45,281 bases of DNA from Streptococcus suis 10581 (GCA_000440235.1 ALKQ01000074.1:1-45281); one strand, 5' to 3'. Positions 35,217 to 45,027 are shown, counted from the stretch's first letter. Made by a program: numbers and translations. Notes: generated by a model from the sequence alone, not told the origin.

Positions 35217-35981
35217 GTGAACAGATTACTGAGACGCATTCGTCCAACAAAGCCCCTAAAAGAACTCACTTGGATAGATTTGATTATTATCACAACGATT
35301 TTATGTGGTAATGCTATTTATACCTCAACCATGCAATGGATAGCATCATTTTCCGCAACAGAAACCGTTGAAACAGGGGTTCTATCGTTTAGTCCAGCCG
35401 ATAATTGGTGGGCTCTAGCCAATCAAGGAAAATTATTCCTGTTTGCCCTGGTGTATTTATTGATTCGGAATTATGATTTCAAGCAGCTAAAAGTAAAATT
35501 AGAGTGGACAGTTTTGCTCTGGGGACCACTGATTTTCATCGGTGCTGGTCTGATTAGCGATTTGGCATTTACAGCTTTTTCATATATTCCAGGTCTGTCT
35601 GGTGGGTATAATTTCCTCGGATACTTGCCTTACTATGACTGGAATATCATGACAGTGCTCAACCGTTTCCTAGCCGTTGACTACAGCACAGTTATCTATT
35701 CCTTGTTTAATGGCTTCTATGAAGAGTTCTTTTTCTTAGGCTTATTGTTGAGTACAGATAAGAAAAAGCGTTCGCTGGTCGTACTCTTTTCAACAATTGT
35801 CCGTATATCTTTCCATACCTATCAAGGAATGGTATCTGCTCTTGTTATTGGTGTAGCCTTCGGCCTTTTCTATTACTACATGTACACAAGGAAAAATGAT
35901 AATTTATTGCCATATTTCTTAGGACATGCTCTTGCGGATATGGTTGGTACAAGTTTCTTCTCGTTGTTTATAGCAGGGTAA
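35217..35981 (+). CDS. CPBP family intramembrane metalloprotease
   Basis: A 254-residue membrane protein with about six to seven hydrophobic segments and the CPBP (Abi) motifs FYEEFFFLG, SFHTYQG and LGHALADM, which bind the metal. Members process prenylated proteins in eukaryotes; in Gram-positive bacteria they are often linked to bacteriocin self-protection, but nothing next to this gene shows a peptide. The start is GTG at 35217 with AAGGAGG five bases upstream. Monocistronic by appearance. Confidence 0.85.
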   Translation: MNRLLRRIRPTKPLKELTWIDLIIITTILCGNAIYTSTMQWIASFSATETVETGVLSFSPADNWWALANQGKLFLFALVYLLIRNYDFKQLKVKLEWTVLLWGPLIFIGAGLISDLAFTAFSYIPGLSGGYNFLGYLPYYDWNIMTVLNRFLAVDYSTVIYSLFNGFYEEFFFLGLLLSTDKKKRSLVVLFSTIVRISFHTYQGMVSALVIGVAFGLFYYYMYTRKNDNLLPYFLGHALADMVGTSFFSLFIAG

Positions 35982-36042
35982 ATAATGAGAAGAATGGACA
36001 TCAAGCTAATCGGATAACATTTCTTTCTCCCTACAGCTGTCA

Positions 36043-36094
36043 AACGGATGATGATATGTAGTTTCTATCAACTCGGTATCATCACCCGTTTTAT
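36043..36094 (+). terminator. Terminator of the CPBP gene
   Basis: AACGGATGATGATA (36043-36056) pairs with TATCATCACCCGTT (36077-36090), one mismatch, followed by T residues. Confidence 0.65.
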
Positions 36095-36306
36095 TGTGCT
36101 GATATATTTAATCTGTTCAGTCAAATTTCGATTGCTTTATCATAAAACCGAATCGAGCAGACGATTTGTATCTCCTTAGTATTCTTGTATTTTTAGGAGT
36201 GCTAAATAATAAACCGAATGAGAAGGTAGAAGACATCATAAAAAACGGTATGTCATCTAAAAATCAACAATAATGTTTGTTTAGAAACTACTGATGAGGT
36301 ATCTAG

Positions 36307-36412
36307 TTGTACTTACAGTTCAGTATCTCTAGCTAAGACGGATTTTTCAAAATATAGTCAGTATTTCCTAAAAAACTATTTTGTATATAAATCACTTTAC
36401 TTGTGAATACGA
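36307..36412 (+). repeat. Family A palindromic element, copy 3 (shortened)
   Basis: It begins TTGTACTTACAGTTCAG and ends CTTGTGAATACG, aligning with the intact copy at 43141 but lacking ~40 internal bases. The centre TTTTTCAAAATATAGTCAG is closely conserved. It lies in a 650-base gene-free stretch that otherwise holds only the two hairpins listed beside it. Confidence 0.65.
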
Positions 36413-36433
36413 CTATTTAACATCATATATGTC

Positions 36434-36458
36434 CACCAGTCGAAAGGCTGGTGTTTCT
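36434..36458 (+). terminator. Hairpin with T-rich tail upstream of the carboxypeptidase gene
   Basis: CACCAGTC-GAAA-GGCTGGTG followed by TTTCT. No gene directly precedes it, so it may be a leader hairpin rather than a gene end. Confidence 0.5.
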
Positions 36459-36628
36459 ATTTATGGCATGTATGTTATCGTGAATACCACTACTTGAAGG
36501 AAAAGAATCGAGAGAAATTCAATGAACACTAAAAATATCAATAGTAGTTAAAATCATAAGCCGTCATTAGACTGAGTTTTATGATTGTGCTACAATAGAC
36601 ATAATTATAAGAGAACGGAGTGATAATA

Positions 36629-37378
36629 ATGAAACGTACTATTCTGTTATGCTTGCCGACAATACTGTTACTAGCAGCATGTCATCAAAAGCCGGATCAG
36701 GCCAATACTACAAAAAATTCGTCAACAGTTGTTTCGACTACTTCAAGTCAGTCTGCTTCAACAACTTCGGAGCAGTCAACAAGCAGCTCTACATCGGCGG
36801 AAACGAATCAAGAAGTAACAAGTACAGAGACTCAGGTAAATTTTAACGGTTACTATTATAGTGTACAAGGAAAATATGGCGAAGTGATTATCGCAAATAA
36901 AAAGCATCCGCTTGCAGCTGATTATGCACCGGGCGAAAATCCTGAAGCCTTAGCAGCTTTTCAACGATTAATAGCAGATATGCAGGCGCTAGGATTTGGT
37001 ATCTCCAATAACTATAGTGGATTTCGTTCCTATGAAACTCAGGCAAGTCTCTACCAGTCTTATGTAAATCAGGAAGGACAAGCAGCGGCAGATAGGTATT
37101 CTGCAAGAGCTGGATATAGTGAACATCAGACAGGATTAGCCTTTGATTTATTGGATACAAGTGGTAATTTATTAGAAGAGCCTAATGCTTCTCAGTGGTT
37201 GGCTACGAATGCACATCTATATGGCTTTATTGTCCGCTATCTTCCAGGAAAAGAGTCTAGCACAGGCTATATGGCAGAATCCTGGCATGTGCGATATATT
37301 GGTCAAGAAGCGACAGATATTTACAATTCAGGCTTGACCTTGGAAGAATATTTTGGTGTACCAGGTGGAGATTACTAA
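36629..37378 (+). CDS. Lipoprotein D,D/L,D-carboxypeptidase, LdcB/VanY family (M15)
   Basis: A 249-residue surface lipoprotein. The signal peptide ends in the lipobox LLAAC, followed by a ~45-residue Ser/Thr-rich linker. The M15B domain has SGFRSYETQASLY, the zinc and catalytic residues in YSEHQTGLAFDL, and the last zinc histidine in ESWHVRYIG. In S. pneumoniae the equivalent (LdcB/DacB) trims tetrapeptide stems of peptidoglycan to tripeptides. Start taken at the ATG with CGGAG upstream; the GTG three codons earlier overlaps that site. Confidence 0.88.
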   Translation: MKRTILLCLPTILLLAACHQKPDQANTTKNSSTVVSTTSSQSASTTSEQSTSSSTSAETNQEVTSTETQVNFNGYYYSVQGKYGEVIIANKKHPLAADYAPGENPEALAAFQRLIADMQALGFGISNNYSGFRSYETQASLYQSYVNQEGQAAADRYSARAGYSEHQTGLAFDLLDTSGNLLEEPNASQWLATNAHLYGFIVRYLPGKESSTGYMAESWHVRYIGQEATDIYNSGLTLEEYFGVPGGDY

Positions 37379-37466
37379 TTTTACATTTAGTCAGAAATAA
37401 GTCGAAAAATTTGTCCGTACAACTAACTCGTGATATAATAAACCATCATAATTTTGGAGGTCCATC

Positions 37467-37910
37467 ATGCTTAAAGCAATGGAAGTATACTTGGTTACTA
37501 ATGGTAATGGTTTAGAAGCCATCGAGTTTTATAAAAATGCTCTTGGGGCAACAGTTGAGCAAGTAAATCTATTTAAAGATTTCTTACCAGACTGCCCTGC
37601 TGAACTAGAAAATTACGTAATGAATGCACAGTTTCGTTTGAATGGTCAACGGTTTATGTTGTCAGACAACAACCCAGAAATGCCTTATACAGTAGGTGAC
37701 AATATTACAGTTGCGCTTATCACAGACGATGCTGAGACAGCGCAGGAACTATACAGCAAGTTATCCGTAGATGCAACTGCTATCAATATGGAACTTCAAG
37801 CAGTTCCTTGGTCTCCTGCCTATGGTAATGTAACAGACAAGTTTGGTATCTCTTGGCAAATCAATGCTGAAGTAGAAGGCTACGGTCAGGAATATTACGC
37901 AGAAAACTAA
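37467..37910 (+). CDS. VOC family protein, PhnB/glyoxalase-like
   Basis: A 147-residue single-gene unit with the paired beta-alpha-beta modules of the vicinal-oxygen-chelate fold. NGNGLEAIEFYKNALGATV is the first module and TDDAETAQELYSKL the second; QAVPWSPAYGNVTDKFGISWQI is the PhnB-like end (3-demethylubiquinone/PhnB family). Substrate unknown. TTTTGGAGG precedes the ATG. Confidence 0.87.
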   Translation: MLKAMEVYLVTNGNGLEAIEFYKNALGATVEQVNLFKDFLPDCPAELENYVMNAQFRLNGQRFMLSDNNPEMPYTVGDNITVALITDDAETAQELYSKLSVDATAINMELQAVPWSPAYGNVTDKFGISWQINAEVEGYGQEYYAEN

Positions 37911-37942
37911 AATAGATTGGACGTTGTCCAATCTATTTTAGT
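37909..37942. terminator. Bidirectional terminator between the VOC gene and the ABC exporter
   Basis: AAAATAGATTGGAC and GTCCAATCTATTTT are perfectly complementary. It overlaps the stop codons of both convergent genes. Confidence 0.85.
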
Positions 37943-39543
37943 TTTTGCCAATAAGCTTTGTAGATATAAAGTTGAAGAGCAGCAGATAGAACAAATAGTA
38001 AGGTCATCAAGGCTGAGCTTACATAAGCTGCACCAATAGTGCCAGCTAATATGATGCTGACAACTAGAATAATGACTCCGAGAAACATTGTTCCTATGAT
38101 CGATCCAGCAATCAACCATTGACCCGCTCCGCGAACAAATAACTGGTTACTATTTTGCCAGTTGAGCATGAGGAGTCGCTGGTCACGCCAGTAATAAATC
38201 TGACCAGTTAGCAGGGCTGAAATGATGATGCCGACTGTAAAGAAGACTGCTAGAATGAGTTTGACTTTCATGAAACCTAGAGCCAAAGCAAAGTAAAGTA
38301 GAGTTGGTAGTGCGAATTGTACGGCAGCCAATACCCAGAATTTTTGGATGATAAATTTTTTGAAACTAATAGGAAGCGTGCGAATGAAATGATAATTTTC
38401 CTTTTCCAATGACATGGCTACTCCGATGAAGGTTGTAGAACCAGCAAATAGACTGCCAAGTAAGAATCCAGCTAATAGAGCAATACCAAAGAAATCCCAT
38501 TCAACTGAACTTAGACCACCATTCTCCGTGAAACGGCTAAAACTTGGAAAAAGTGCCACCCCCATGATGATTGGTTGTATCATGGTTTGGACCATGAGGT
38601 TGCTATCTTTAAGAGTAGATAGGTGGTGTTTCACTAAAGCCTGATTGAGATTGCTAGGAATCTTGCCAGACTTAGCATTATTGGTCCGTTTTGTCGAAGC
38701 ATTTTCAATCGCCAAAACTTGATTAAAGTAGTTGGGAATGACAGTTTTAAACGCAAACGTAATAAGTCCAAACATCAAAATGAAAGGAAGTCCAAAATGA
38801 AGGAGTGTCTCTAGTGATATAGTGTGGCTGACCAAGTAATGGAATCCAGCAAATATAGGTATGATAGGAAAATCAACAAAGCCACCGGATTCGAGTGAAA
38901 CGGTCTGCTGGGATTGCAGGAACATGAGCGCAGCAAAAGCCAGCAAGGAAGAACCTGTCATCAGGATTGTAGAAATCAATGTTTTACGAGGGCTTTTTGT
39001 CAGAACTTCCCCAACAAAGTGCATGATAATCAGATTGACTAAATTAACTAAAATCCAGAGAATCAAAAAGGAAGGAATGGAAGCTAAGGCGAGGAGCGGA
39101 CCGCCAATTTGCCAGTAAGTGATTAGAAGTAAAGACAGACACGGCATGAGGAAGGGTAGGACCATTCCTTGTGCAGAGAGGATTTTAGCGAGGAAGACTT
39201 CTTGTGGCTTCAGGGGAAGTGCTAAATACAACTTTGTATCCTTACTATCGTAGAAAACGGAGAAGAAACCTGTAAAACCGTAGACAATGGCAATAATGGT
39301 AAAGAGCGCTAGTTGCAGAGAAAAGAAACCGATAGACTGACTATAATCTACTCCCATGAAAAAGACAGAATAGAGAAGTCCGAAACTCAAAACCATAAAT
39401 ACTTGTTGCAAGAGGACACTTTTATAGGCTGAAAAGGAGGCGTCTTTGCGCTTACTTTGTTTTTTCTTGACGGAAGCTAGAAGTTGAGGGTTGGAATAAA
39501 GAATATTAATCTTTACTAGTTCCCAAATGATGGATTTACTCAT
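37933..39543 (-). CDS. ABC transporter permease
   Basis: A 536-residue membrane protein with roughly ten or more hydrophobic segments and no ATPase, solute-binding or peptidase domain. Charged loops such as FSVFYDSKDTKLYLALPLKPQEVFLAK and EKENYHFIRTLPISFKKFIIQKF are typical of large ABC-2 exporter permeases of Gram-positive bacteria. Its ATG overlaps the stop of the ATPase gene by four bases, so the two make one transporter. Substrate not known. Confidence 0.85.
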   Translation of the reverse strand: MSKSIIWELVKINILYSNPQLLASVKKKQSKRKDASFSAYKSVLLQQVFMVLSFGLLYSVFFMGVDYSQSIGFFSLQLALFTIIAIVYGFTGFFSVFYDSKDTKLYLALPLKPQEVFLAKILSAQGMVLPFLMPCLSLLLITYWQIGGPLLALASIPSFLILWILVNLVNLIIMHFVGEVLTKSPRKTLISTILMTGSSLLAFAALMFLQSQQTVSLESGGFVDFPIIPIFAGFHYLVSHTISLETLLHFGLPFILMFGLITFAFKTVIPNYFNQVLAIENASTKRTNNAKSGKIPSNLNQALVKHHLSTLKDSNLMVQTMIQPIIMGVALFPSFSRFTENGGLSSVEWDFFGIALLAGFLLGSLFAGSTTFIGVAMSLEKENYHFIRTLPISFKKFIIQKFWVLAAVQFALPTLLYFALALGFMKVKLILAVFFTVGIIISALLTGQIYYWRDQRLLMLNWQNSNQLFVRGAGQWLIAGSIIGTMFLGVIILVVSIILAGTIGAAYVSSALMTLLFVLSAALQLYIYKAYWQKLK

Positions 39544-40283
39544 ACTTCCTCACCTGCCTTCACTTGTTGGCGTCCAGCTAATTCCAAATAGATGGTCTCC
39601 AAATCTTTATCTGGATACTGTGATTTGAGTTCATCAAGACTTCCTACGAAAATGAGTTGCCCTTTTCGGAGAATAGCAATGCGGTCACAGAGTTGTTCAG
39701 CCACTGAAAGGACGTGTGTAGAAAATAGAACGGTGTGACCAGATTGAGCATGCTCTTTCATCATTTGTTTTAGGTCGAAAGAAGCCTGAGGATCCAGTCC
39801 AGTTAGGGGTTCATCCAAAATCCAAATATCAGGGTTAGGGATTAATGCACCAATAATAATGGTTTTCTGACGCATACCGTGTGAAAAACTATCAATAGGC
39901 TCATGCTGGCGCGCTGTCATATCAAATAGACTAGAGAGTTTAGCGATACGGTCATCAACTGTATCCTTTTCTACACCATAGACCTTGCCCATAAAGTGCC
40001 AGTATTCAAAAGCTGTTAAGTGTAGGAAGATGTCTGGCGAATCTGGAACATAGGCTATCCGTTTTTTGACTTCATCGCGGTTCTCCTCTAGGTTTAAACC
40101 ATCAACAGAGATAGTTCCATAACTGGCTTCGATTATCGAAGTCAATAGACTGATTGTCGTTGTTTTTCCTGCCCCATTGTGACCAATTAAACCGAAAATC
40201 TCGCCGCTTTCAATTGTCAAATTTAGGTCATCAAGTGCGATTGTTTCGCCGTATGTTTTTGTGATATGGTCAAATTGTATCAT
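39540..40283 (-). CDS. ABC transporter ATP-binding protein
   Basis: A 247-residue ATPase: Walker A GHNGAGKTTT, signature SFSHGMRQK, Walker B DIWILDEPLTGLDP, H-loop FSTHVL. It belongs to the ABC-2 exporter group (drug, lipid or peptide export) and is paired with the permease gene that follows it on the minus strand. AAGGAGG precedes the ATG. The two-gene unit is divergent from uvrC. Confidence 0.9.
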   Translation of the reverse strand: MIQFDHITKTYGETIALDDLNLTIESGEIFGLIGHNGAGKTTTISLLTSIIEASYGTISVDGLNLEENRDEVKKRIAYVPDSPDIFLHLTAFEYWHFMGKVYGVEKDTVDDRIAKLSSLFDMTARQHEPIDSFSHGMRQKTIIIGALIPNPDIWILDEPLTGLDPQASFDLKQMMKEHAQSGHTVLFSTHVLSVAEQLCDRIAILRKGQLIFVGSLDELKSQYPDKDLETIYLELAGRQQVKAGEEV

Positions 40284-40508
40284 AGTAACCTCCTTGTTAT
40301 TCGTGAACTAAAAGTAGGGGCTTGCTAGGTAGTCCAAGCCGTATTCCAAATGTCCTTCGAATAATATATACAATTAATTACATTTATTATACTACTTAAT
40401 TAGTACAAAAGCAATAGTTTCTATCAATATTTTTGTAGTATGGATGTGGATATATTCCAAGAAGTCGAGTGTAAAAAGGAATGCAATAAGCTCGATTATC
40501 AGAAAATT

Positions 40509-40517
40509 TGCTATAAT
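40509..40517 (+). promoter_or_regulatory. uvrC extended -10 promoter, predicting a leaderless mRNA
   Basis: TTGCTATAATAG contains TGCTATAAT (40509-40517). The usual start point 7 bases after the -10 box falls on the A of the uvrC ATG (40524). There is no ribosome binding site between. Confidence 0.6.
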
Positions 40518-40523
40518 AGACCT

Positions 40524-42293
40524 ATGAATGATTTGATCAAGCACAAGTTGGAGTTACTACCAGATAGCCCTGGCTGTTACCTCCATAAAAACAAGTACGG
40601 TAAGATTATCTATGTGGGCAAGGCCAAAAACCTGCGCAATCGGGTGCGGTCTTATTTTCGTGGTGCCCATGATACCAAGACAGAGGCCCTAGTGTCGGAG
40701 ATTGCGGATTTTGAATTCATCGTAACGGATTCTAATATCGAGGCACTCTTGTTGGAAATCAATCTGATTCAGGAGAACAAGCCTCGTTATAACATCATGC
40801 TCAAGGACGATAAGTCCTATCCCTTCATCAAGATTACCAAGGAACGTCATCCACGGCTGCTCATTACACGGCAGATTAAGAAGGATGGCGGTCAGTATTT
40901 TGGTCCCTATCCAGATGTGGGTGCGGCCAACCAGACCCTCAAACTATTGGAGCGCCTCTATCCTTTCCGCAAGTGTAAATTGCCTGAGAACAAGTATTGT
41001 CTTTATTATCATTTGGGGCAATGTTTGGCTCACGGGGAAAACCTGCCCAGCCTGTCTGACTATGACAAGATGGCCAAGGAAGTTGCCCAGTTCTTGACAG
41101 GTCATGATGATAAGATTGTCAAGGAAGTGCAGGACAAGATGAAGGCGGCTGCTGGCAATTTGGAATTTGAAAAGGCTGCGGAATATCGTGATGTCCTTCA
41201 ATCCATTTCAACCCTACGGACCAAGCAACGTGTGATGGCTCATGACTTGCAAAACCGCGATGTATTTGGCTACTATGTAGATAAGGGCTGGATGTGTGTG
41301 CAGGTTTTCTTTGTTCGGCAGGGGAAACTGATTGAGCGGAATGTCAATCTTTTTCCATACTATAATGATGCGGACGAAGACTTTTTGACCTACATCGGTC
41401 AATTTTACAGGGACCAGCAACATTTGATTCCCTCAGAGGTCTTGATACCGCAGGATATTGACCAAGAAGCCGTAGAAGCTCTGGTAGATACCAAGGTCAT
41501 TAAGCCCCAGCGTGGCGAGAAGAAGCAACTCATCAATTTGGCAACCAAGAATGCGCGTGTTAGTCTGGAGCAGAAGTTTAATCTTTTGGAGAAAAATCTG
41601 GAGAAGACCTACGGTGCGGTGGAGAATATCGGTCAGCTTTTGGGGATTCCGACGCCTGTGCGGATTGAGGCCTTTGATAACTCCAACATCATGGGGACCA
41701 GCCCTGTGTCGGCTATGGTTGTCTTTGAAAATGGGGTGCCCAATAAAAAAGAATACCGCAAGTATAAGATTAAGACGGTGGAGGGGCCAGATGACTATGC
41801 TTCCATGCGTGAAGTTTTGCAGCGGCGGTACAGTCGGGTACTGCGGGACGGTTTGACACCGCCTGACTTGATTATTATTGACGGTGGTCAGGGGCAGGTC
41901 AATGTCGCCAAGCAGGTCATCGAGCAGGAGTTGGGTATGTCCATTCCTATTGCAGGTTTGCAGAAGAATGACAAGCACCAGACACACGAATTGCTCTTTG
42001 GCAATCCGCTAGAGGTTGTTGAGTTGCCTCGCAATTCACAGGAATTTTTCCTCCTGCATCGGATTCAAGATGAGGTTCACCGCTTTGCTATTGAGTTTCA
42101 CCGTCAGGTTCGGTCTAAAAATTCCTTCTCATCTAAATTGGACGGCATAGAAGGCTTGGGACCAAAACGCAAGCAGGCTTTGATGAAGCATTTCAAGTCC
42201 ATTGGCAATATCCAGTCGGCCAGTCTACAAGAAATCGCAGAAGCAGGTGTGCCGTATAAGGTGGCGGAGTTGGTCAAGGAGAAGTTGAAGTAA
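40524..42293 (+). CDS. uvrC: Excinuclease ABC subunit C
   Basis: The 589-residue dual incision nuclease of nucleotide excision repair. The N-terminal GIY-YIG domain ([21 protein letters not shown]) makes the 3' cut, the UVR helix pair ([14 protein letters not shown]) binds UvrB, the RNase H-like domain ([21 protein letters not shown]) makes the 5' cut, and two helix-hairpin-helix motifs ([16 protein letters not shown]) bind DNA. I start it at 40524. The frame is open 28 codons further, but those residues do not resemble UvrC and the promoter lies among them. Confidence 0.96.
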   Translation: MNDLIKHKLELLPDSPGCYLHKNKYGKIIYVGKAKNLRNRVRSYFRGAHDTKTEALVSEIADFEFIVTDSNIEALLLEINLIQENKPRYNIMLKDDKSYPFIKITKERHPRLLITRQIKKDGGQYFGPYPDVGAANQTLKLLERLYPFRKCKLPENKYCLYYHLGQCLAHGENLPSLSDYDKMAKEVAQFLTGHDDKIVKEVQDKMKAAAGNLEFEKAAEYRDVLQSISTLRTKQRVMAHDLQNRDVFGYYVDKGWMCVQVFFVRQGKLIERNVNLFPYYNDADEDFLTYIGQFYRDQQHLIPSEVLIPQDIDQEAVEALVDTKVIKPQRGEKKQLINLATKNARVSLEQKFNLLEKNLEKTYGAVENIGQLLGIPTPVRIEAFDNSNIMGTSPVSAMVVFENGVPNKKEYRKYKIKTVEGPDDYASMREVLQRRYSRVLRDGLTPPDLIIIDGGQGQVNVAKQVIEQELGMSIPIAGLQKNDKHQTHELLFGNPLEVVELPRNSQEFFLLHRIQDEVHRFAIEFHRQVRSKNSFSSKLDGIEGLGPKRKQALMKHFKSIGNIQSASLQEIAEAGVPYKVAELVKEKLK

Positions 42294-42360
42294 AACCAAA
42301 CGGTGTAATAATATCCAAAAATCTTATAAAAATACATCGAAATACTTTACAATCTTATCA

Positions 42361-42393
<33 letters not shown>

Positions 42394-42464
42394 CAAGTAC
42401 TTGATAAGCTTCGATTTATTACTAATACAATGATGCTAGGAAAATAGAGAGTTAGGTAAAGGCT

Positions 42465-42836
42465 ATGCAAAGATATATTGGACTATTGTTCATATTGTGT
42501 ATGCTACTGCCGTTTGCATATACTACGGACAGTGAAAGTTATTCTGTTTTCCTTGTGTCAGGTTGGCGGTATTTCAGCCAAAACTTGTTTTCCTTGTCCT
42601 CTATTCTAATCTTTTTAGCTTTCTTTTTCATTAATTATCAAGCTAATAAAAATATTCAGCTGATTATTTTTATCATGACTTTTATGGTTACATTGTATTT
42701 TTATTGCTTACCCATTCTGGCTCTAGGAGAAGAATTCTGGAGTCGTATAATCGAATTGCCTGTTGCTTATTACATTTGTGGTTTACTTATGATTGTTGGA
42801 GTTGGATTAAAAGTAAAACGTTTGGTATCTGGTTAA
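42465..42836 (+). CDS. Small membrane protein of unknown function
   Basis: A 123-residue protein with four hydrophobic segments: one at the N-terminus, then about residues 40-57, 64-88 and 100-118, separated by short charged loops. I do not recognise a family, and no catalytic residues stand out. TAAAGG lies just before the ATG. It is alone between uvrC and the DUF4044 gene, with its own terminator, and its upstream region holds the (TA)13 tract. Confidence 0.65.
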   Translation: MQRYIGLLFILCMLLPFAYTTDSESYSVFLVSGWRYFSQNLFSLSSILIFLAFFFINYQANKNIQLIIFIMTFMVTLYFYCLPILALGEEFWSRIIELPVAYYICGLLMIVGVGLKVKRLVSG

Positions 42837-42861
42837 TTGCCTAATATTTCTGAAAAGCACG

Positions 42862-42903
42862 AGGACTGTCTTTCTAGTCAAAAGCTGGAAAGCAGTCCTT
42901 TTA
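42862..42903 (+). terminator. Terminator of the small membrane protein gene
   Basis: AGGACTG-CTTTC pairs with GAAAG-CAGTCCT and is followed by TTTT. Confidence 0.75.
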
Positions 42904-43007
42904 AGATAATCTGGTAAATCTTGTCTTCTGGCAGCTAGAGATGAGATTTGAAAGCTCTACTAATTTATGGTAAAATGAATTATCAATGACTGATTAAGGA
43001 GAAAGCA

Positions 43008-43136
43008 ATGGCGTTCGGCGAAGAAAAACACAAGAAAACAACATTTGAAAAAGTAACTTTAGTAATTGTTGTCGTGATGGTTGTCGTGACATTAGCTGGC
43101 TTGATTTTACCAGCCATTAATGCATTGATGAATTAA
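43008..43136 (+). CDS. DUF4044 family small membrane protein
   Basis: A 42-residue protein too short for most ORF lists. A charged N-terminus (MAFGEEKHKKTTFEKV) is followed by one membrane segment of ~22 residues and a short tail. This is the DUF4044 pattern of lactic acid bacteria, often found near obgE or division genes. AAGGAGAAA lies 4 bases before the ATG, and TAAAAT upstream could be its -10 box. Function unknown. Confidence 0.8.
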   Translation: MAFGEEKHKKTTFEKVTLVIVVVMVVVTLAGLILPAINALMN

Positions 43137-43140
43137 GAAT

Positions 43141-43290
43141 CTGTATTCACTGTTCAGCACTTCTATACTAAGGCTAGTTTTTAAGCACTCATCGTTAGTT
43201 TTTTTCAAAATACAGTCAGTGTTTTGAAAAAACTACCTTGATTGGCTAAAAACGATTTCTTATATATGAACACTTCGCTTGTGAATACAG
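43141..43290 (+). repeat. Family A palindromic element, intact copy (150 bp)
   Basis: It has perfect 10-base inverted ends CTGTATTCAC (43141-43150) and GTGAATACAG (43281-43290), and a central palindrome AGTTTTTTTCAAAA/TTTTGAAAAAACT. No open frame. Other copies are at 31034 (split) and 36307 (shortened). The structure is that of a miniature inverted-repeat element. Confidence 0.8.
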
Positions 43291-43294
43291 GTCT

Positions 43295-43317
43295 AAAACG
43301 CTTTTAAGCGTTTTTTT
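43295..43317 (+). terminator. Terminator between the DUF4044 gene and obgE
   Basis: AAAACGCTT-TT-AAGCGTTTT with a further T run, 23 bases before the obgE start. Confidence 0.75.
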
Positions 43318-43339
43318 CTAGGAAAGAATAGGGTAAATT

Positions 43340-44653
43340 ATGAGTATGTTTTTAGATACTGCCAAGATTAAGGTCAAGGCAGGGAAAGGTGGCGACGGGA
43401 TGGTCGCCTTCCGCCGTGAAAAGTATGTACCTAATGGCGGTCCTTGGGGCGGTGATGGTGGCCGTGGCGGAGACGTTGTTTTTGTTGTAGATGAAGGCCT
43501 GCGTACTCTCATGGACTTCCGTTACAACCGTCGTTTTAAAGCTGACGATGGCGAAAAAGGGATGACCAAGGGCATGCATGGTCGTGGTGCGGAAGACCTG
43601 ATTGTTCGAGTACCACAGGGGACAACTGTTCGTGATGCGGATACTGGCAAGGTCATTACCGACTTGGTTGAAAATGGTCAAGAATTTGTCATTGCCCACG
43701 GTGGTCGTGGTGGTCGTGGAAATATTCGTTTTGCGACACCTAAGAATCCAGCGCCTGAGATTTCTGAAAATGGAGAACCAGGTGAAGAGCGCAATCTTGA
43801 ATTAGAATTGAAAGTGTTGGCTGATGTAGGTCTTGTAGGTTTCCCATCAGTTGGAAAATCAACGCTTCTCAGTGTTATTACAGCAGCTAAACCTAAAATT
43901 GGTGCCTACCATTTTACAACCATTGTGCCAAATTTGGGAATGGTTCGGACCAAATCTGGCGAGTCATTTGCTGTGGCAGATCTACCAGGTTTGATTGAGG
44001 GTGCTAGTCAAGGTGTTGGATTGGGAACGCAATTCCTTCGTCACATCGAGCGGACACGTGTTATCTTGCATGTTTTGGACATGTCAGCAAGTGAGGGTCG
44101 TGATCCTTATGAAGATTATGTAGCCATCAACAATGAATTGGAAACCTACAATCTTCGCCTCATGGAGCGTCCTCAGATTATCGTTGCCAACAAAATGGAT
44201 ATGCCAGAAGCAGCAGAAAATCTGGAAGAATTTAAGAAAAAATTGGCAGCCAACTATGACGAATTTGACGAACTGCCACAGATTTTCCCAATCTCAGGGA
44301 TTGCTCACCAAGGTTTGGAAAATCTTTTGGATGCCACAGCTGAGTTGCTAGAGAAAACGCCTGAATTCTTGCTCTACGAGGAATCAGATTTCCAAGAAGA
44401 GGAGGCTTACTATGGCTTTAACCCAGATGAGCCAGAATTTGACATCAGCCGTGCAGACGATGCAAGCTGGGTTCTATCTGGTGACAAACTAGAAAAACTC
44501 TTCACCATGACTAACTTTGATCGTGACGAATCTGTCATGAAATTTGCTCGCCAGTTGCGTGGCATGGGTGTCGATGAAGCCCTCCGTGCCCGCGGAGCCA
44601 AAGACGGCGACATCGTCCGTATTGGCAAGTTCGAATTTGAGTTTGTGGATTAA
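43340..44653 (+). CDS. obgE: Obg family GTPase
   Basis: A 437-residue essential GTPase involved in 50S ribosome assembly and stress control. The glycine-rich Obg fold (residues 1-158) starts with [17 protein letters not shown] and contains [14 protein letters not shown]. The G domain has G1 GFPSVGKST, the switch I region with [12 protein letters not shown]3 DLPGLIEGA and G4 NKMD. The C-terminal OCT domain ends [15 protein letters not shown]. The strong upstream terminator implies that its promoter is within or just after the family A repeat, or that there is read-through. Confidence 0.97.
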   Translation: MSMFLDTAKIKVKAGKGGDGMVAFRREKYVPNGGPWGGDGGRGGDVVFVVDEGLRTLMDFRYNRRFKADDGEKGMTKGMHGRGAEDLIVRVPQGTTVRDADTGKVITDLVENGQEFVIAHGGRGGRGNIRFATPKNPAPEISENGEPGEERNLELELKVLADVGLVGFPSVGKSTLLSVITAAKPKIGAYHFTTIVPNLGMVRTKSGESFAVADLPGLIEGASQGVGLGTQFLRHIERTRVILHVLDMSASEGRDPYEDYVAINNELETYNLRLMERPQIIVANKMDMPEAAENLEEFKKKLAANYDEFDELPQIFPISGIAHQGLENLLDATAELLEKTPEFLLYEESDFQEEEAYYGFNPDEPEFDISRADDASWVLSGDKLEKLFTMTNFDRDESVMKFARQLRGMGVDEALRARGAKDGDIVRIGKFEFEFVD

Positions 44654-45027
44654 CGTTGGAATCACATCTAAGTCCTAAAGAACTTGATGTGATACGGTAG
44701 CCGTTATGGCGGACTACCTACCAACCTTACTAATTCCGCACAGGCAGTGGTATCGACTGCCTGTACTCCATGTCGTAGCCTGTCCAGTGGAGTGAAACAG
44801 TTTGCAGAACTTTTTCAGCTGGTTGCCTTGAAATACGAAAGCGACCATGTTCGGGGGACAGTTTTAACCCGAGCTAAGAAATTCGAGAGCGAGGTAAGCA
44901 GTTTGACTGCAAGTTAACTTGCTAGTCAAACTACGCCAAGTCCTAGGGGACCTTGGCTAGCTACCTTACTAATTTCATTCAGTTAATGATCGTTTGTATA
45001 TAGTCTATAAAATAGTTGGAGGTTTAT
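44654..45027. repeat. Hairpin array including BOX-like copy 4
   Basis: A gene-free run of consecutive hairpins: ATCACATC/GATGTGAT (44661-44693), GTAG…CTAC (44698-44718), ACAGGCAGT/ACTGCCTGT (44740-44764), GAAACAGTTTG with CAGAACTTTTTC (about 44794-44816), GGTTGC/GCGACC (44821-44846, one mismatch) around a loop that reads TTTCGTATTTCAAG on the minus strand, AGTTTGACT/AGTCAAACT (44900-44932) and CCAAG…CTTGG. The part 44780-44896 aligns, reversed, with copy 3 and, in the same sense, with copy 1. Confidence 0.7.

Noticed and set aside
36649..36846. A plus-strand frame inside the start of the LdcB-type gene.
   Set aside because: It lies wholly within the lipoprotein signal and linker, out of frame with it, and has no start signal of its own.
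40440..40523. An N-terminal extension of uvrC by 28 codons.
   Set aside because: The residues do not resemble UvrC and the -10 promoter element lies among them.
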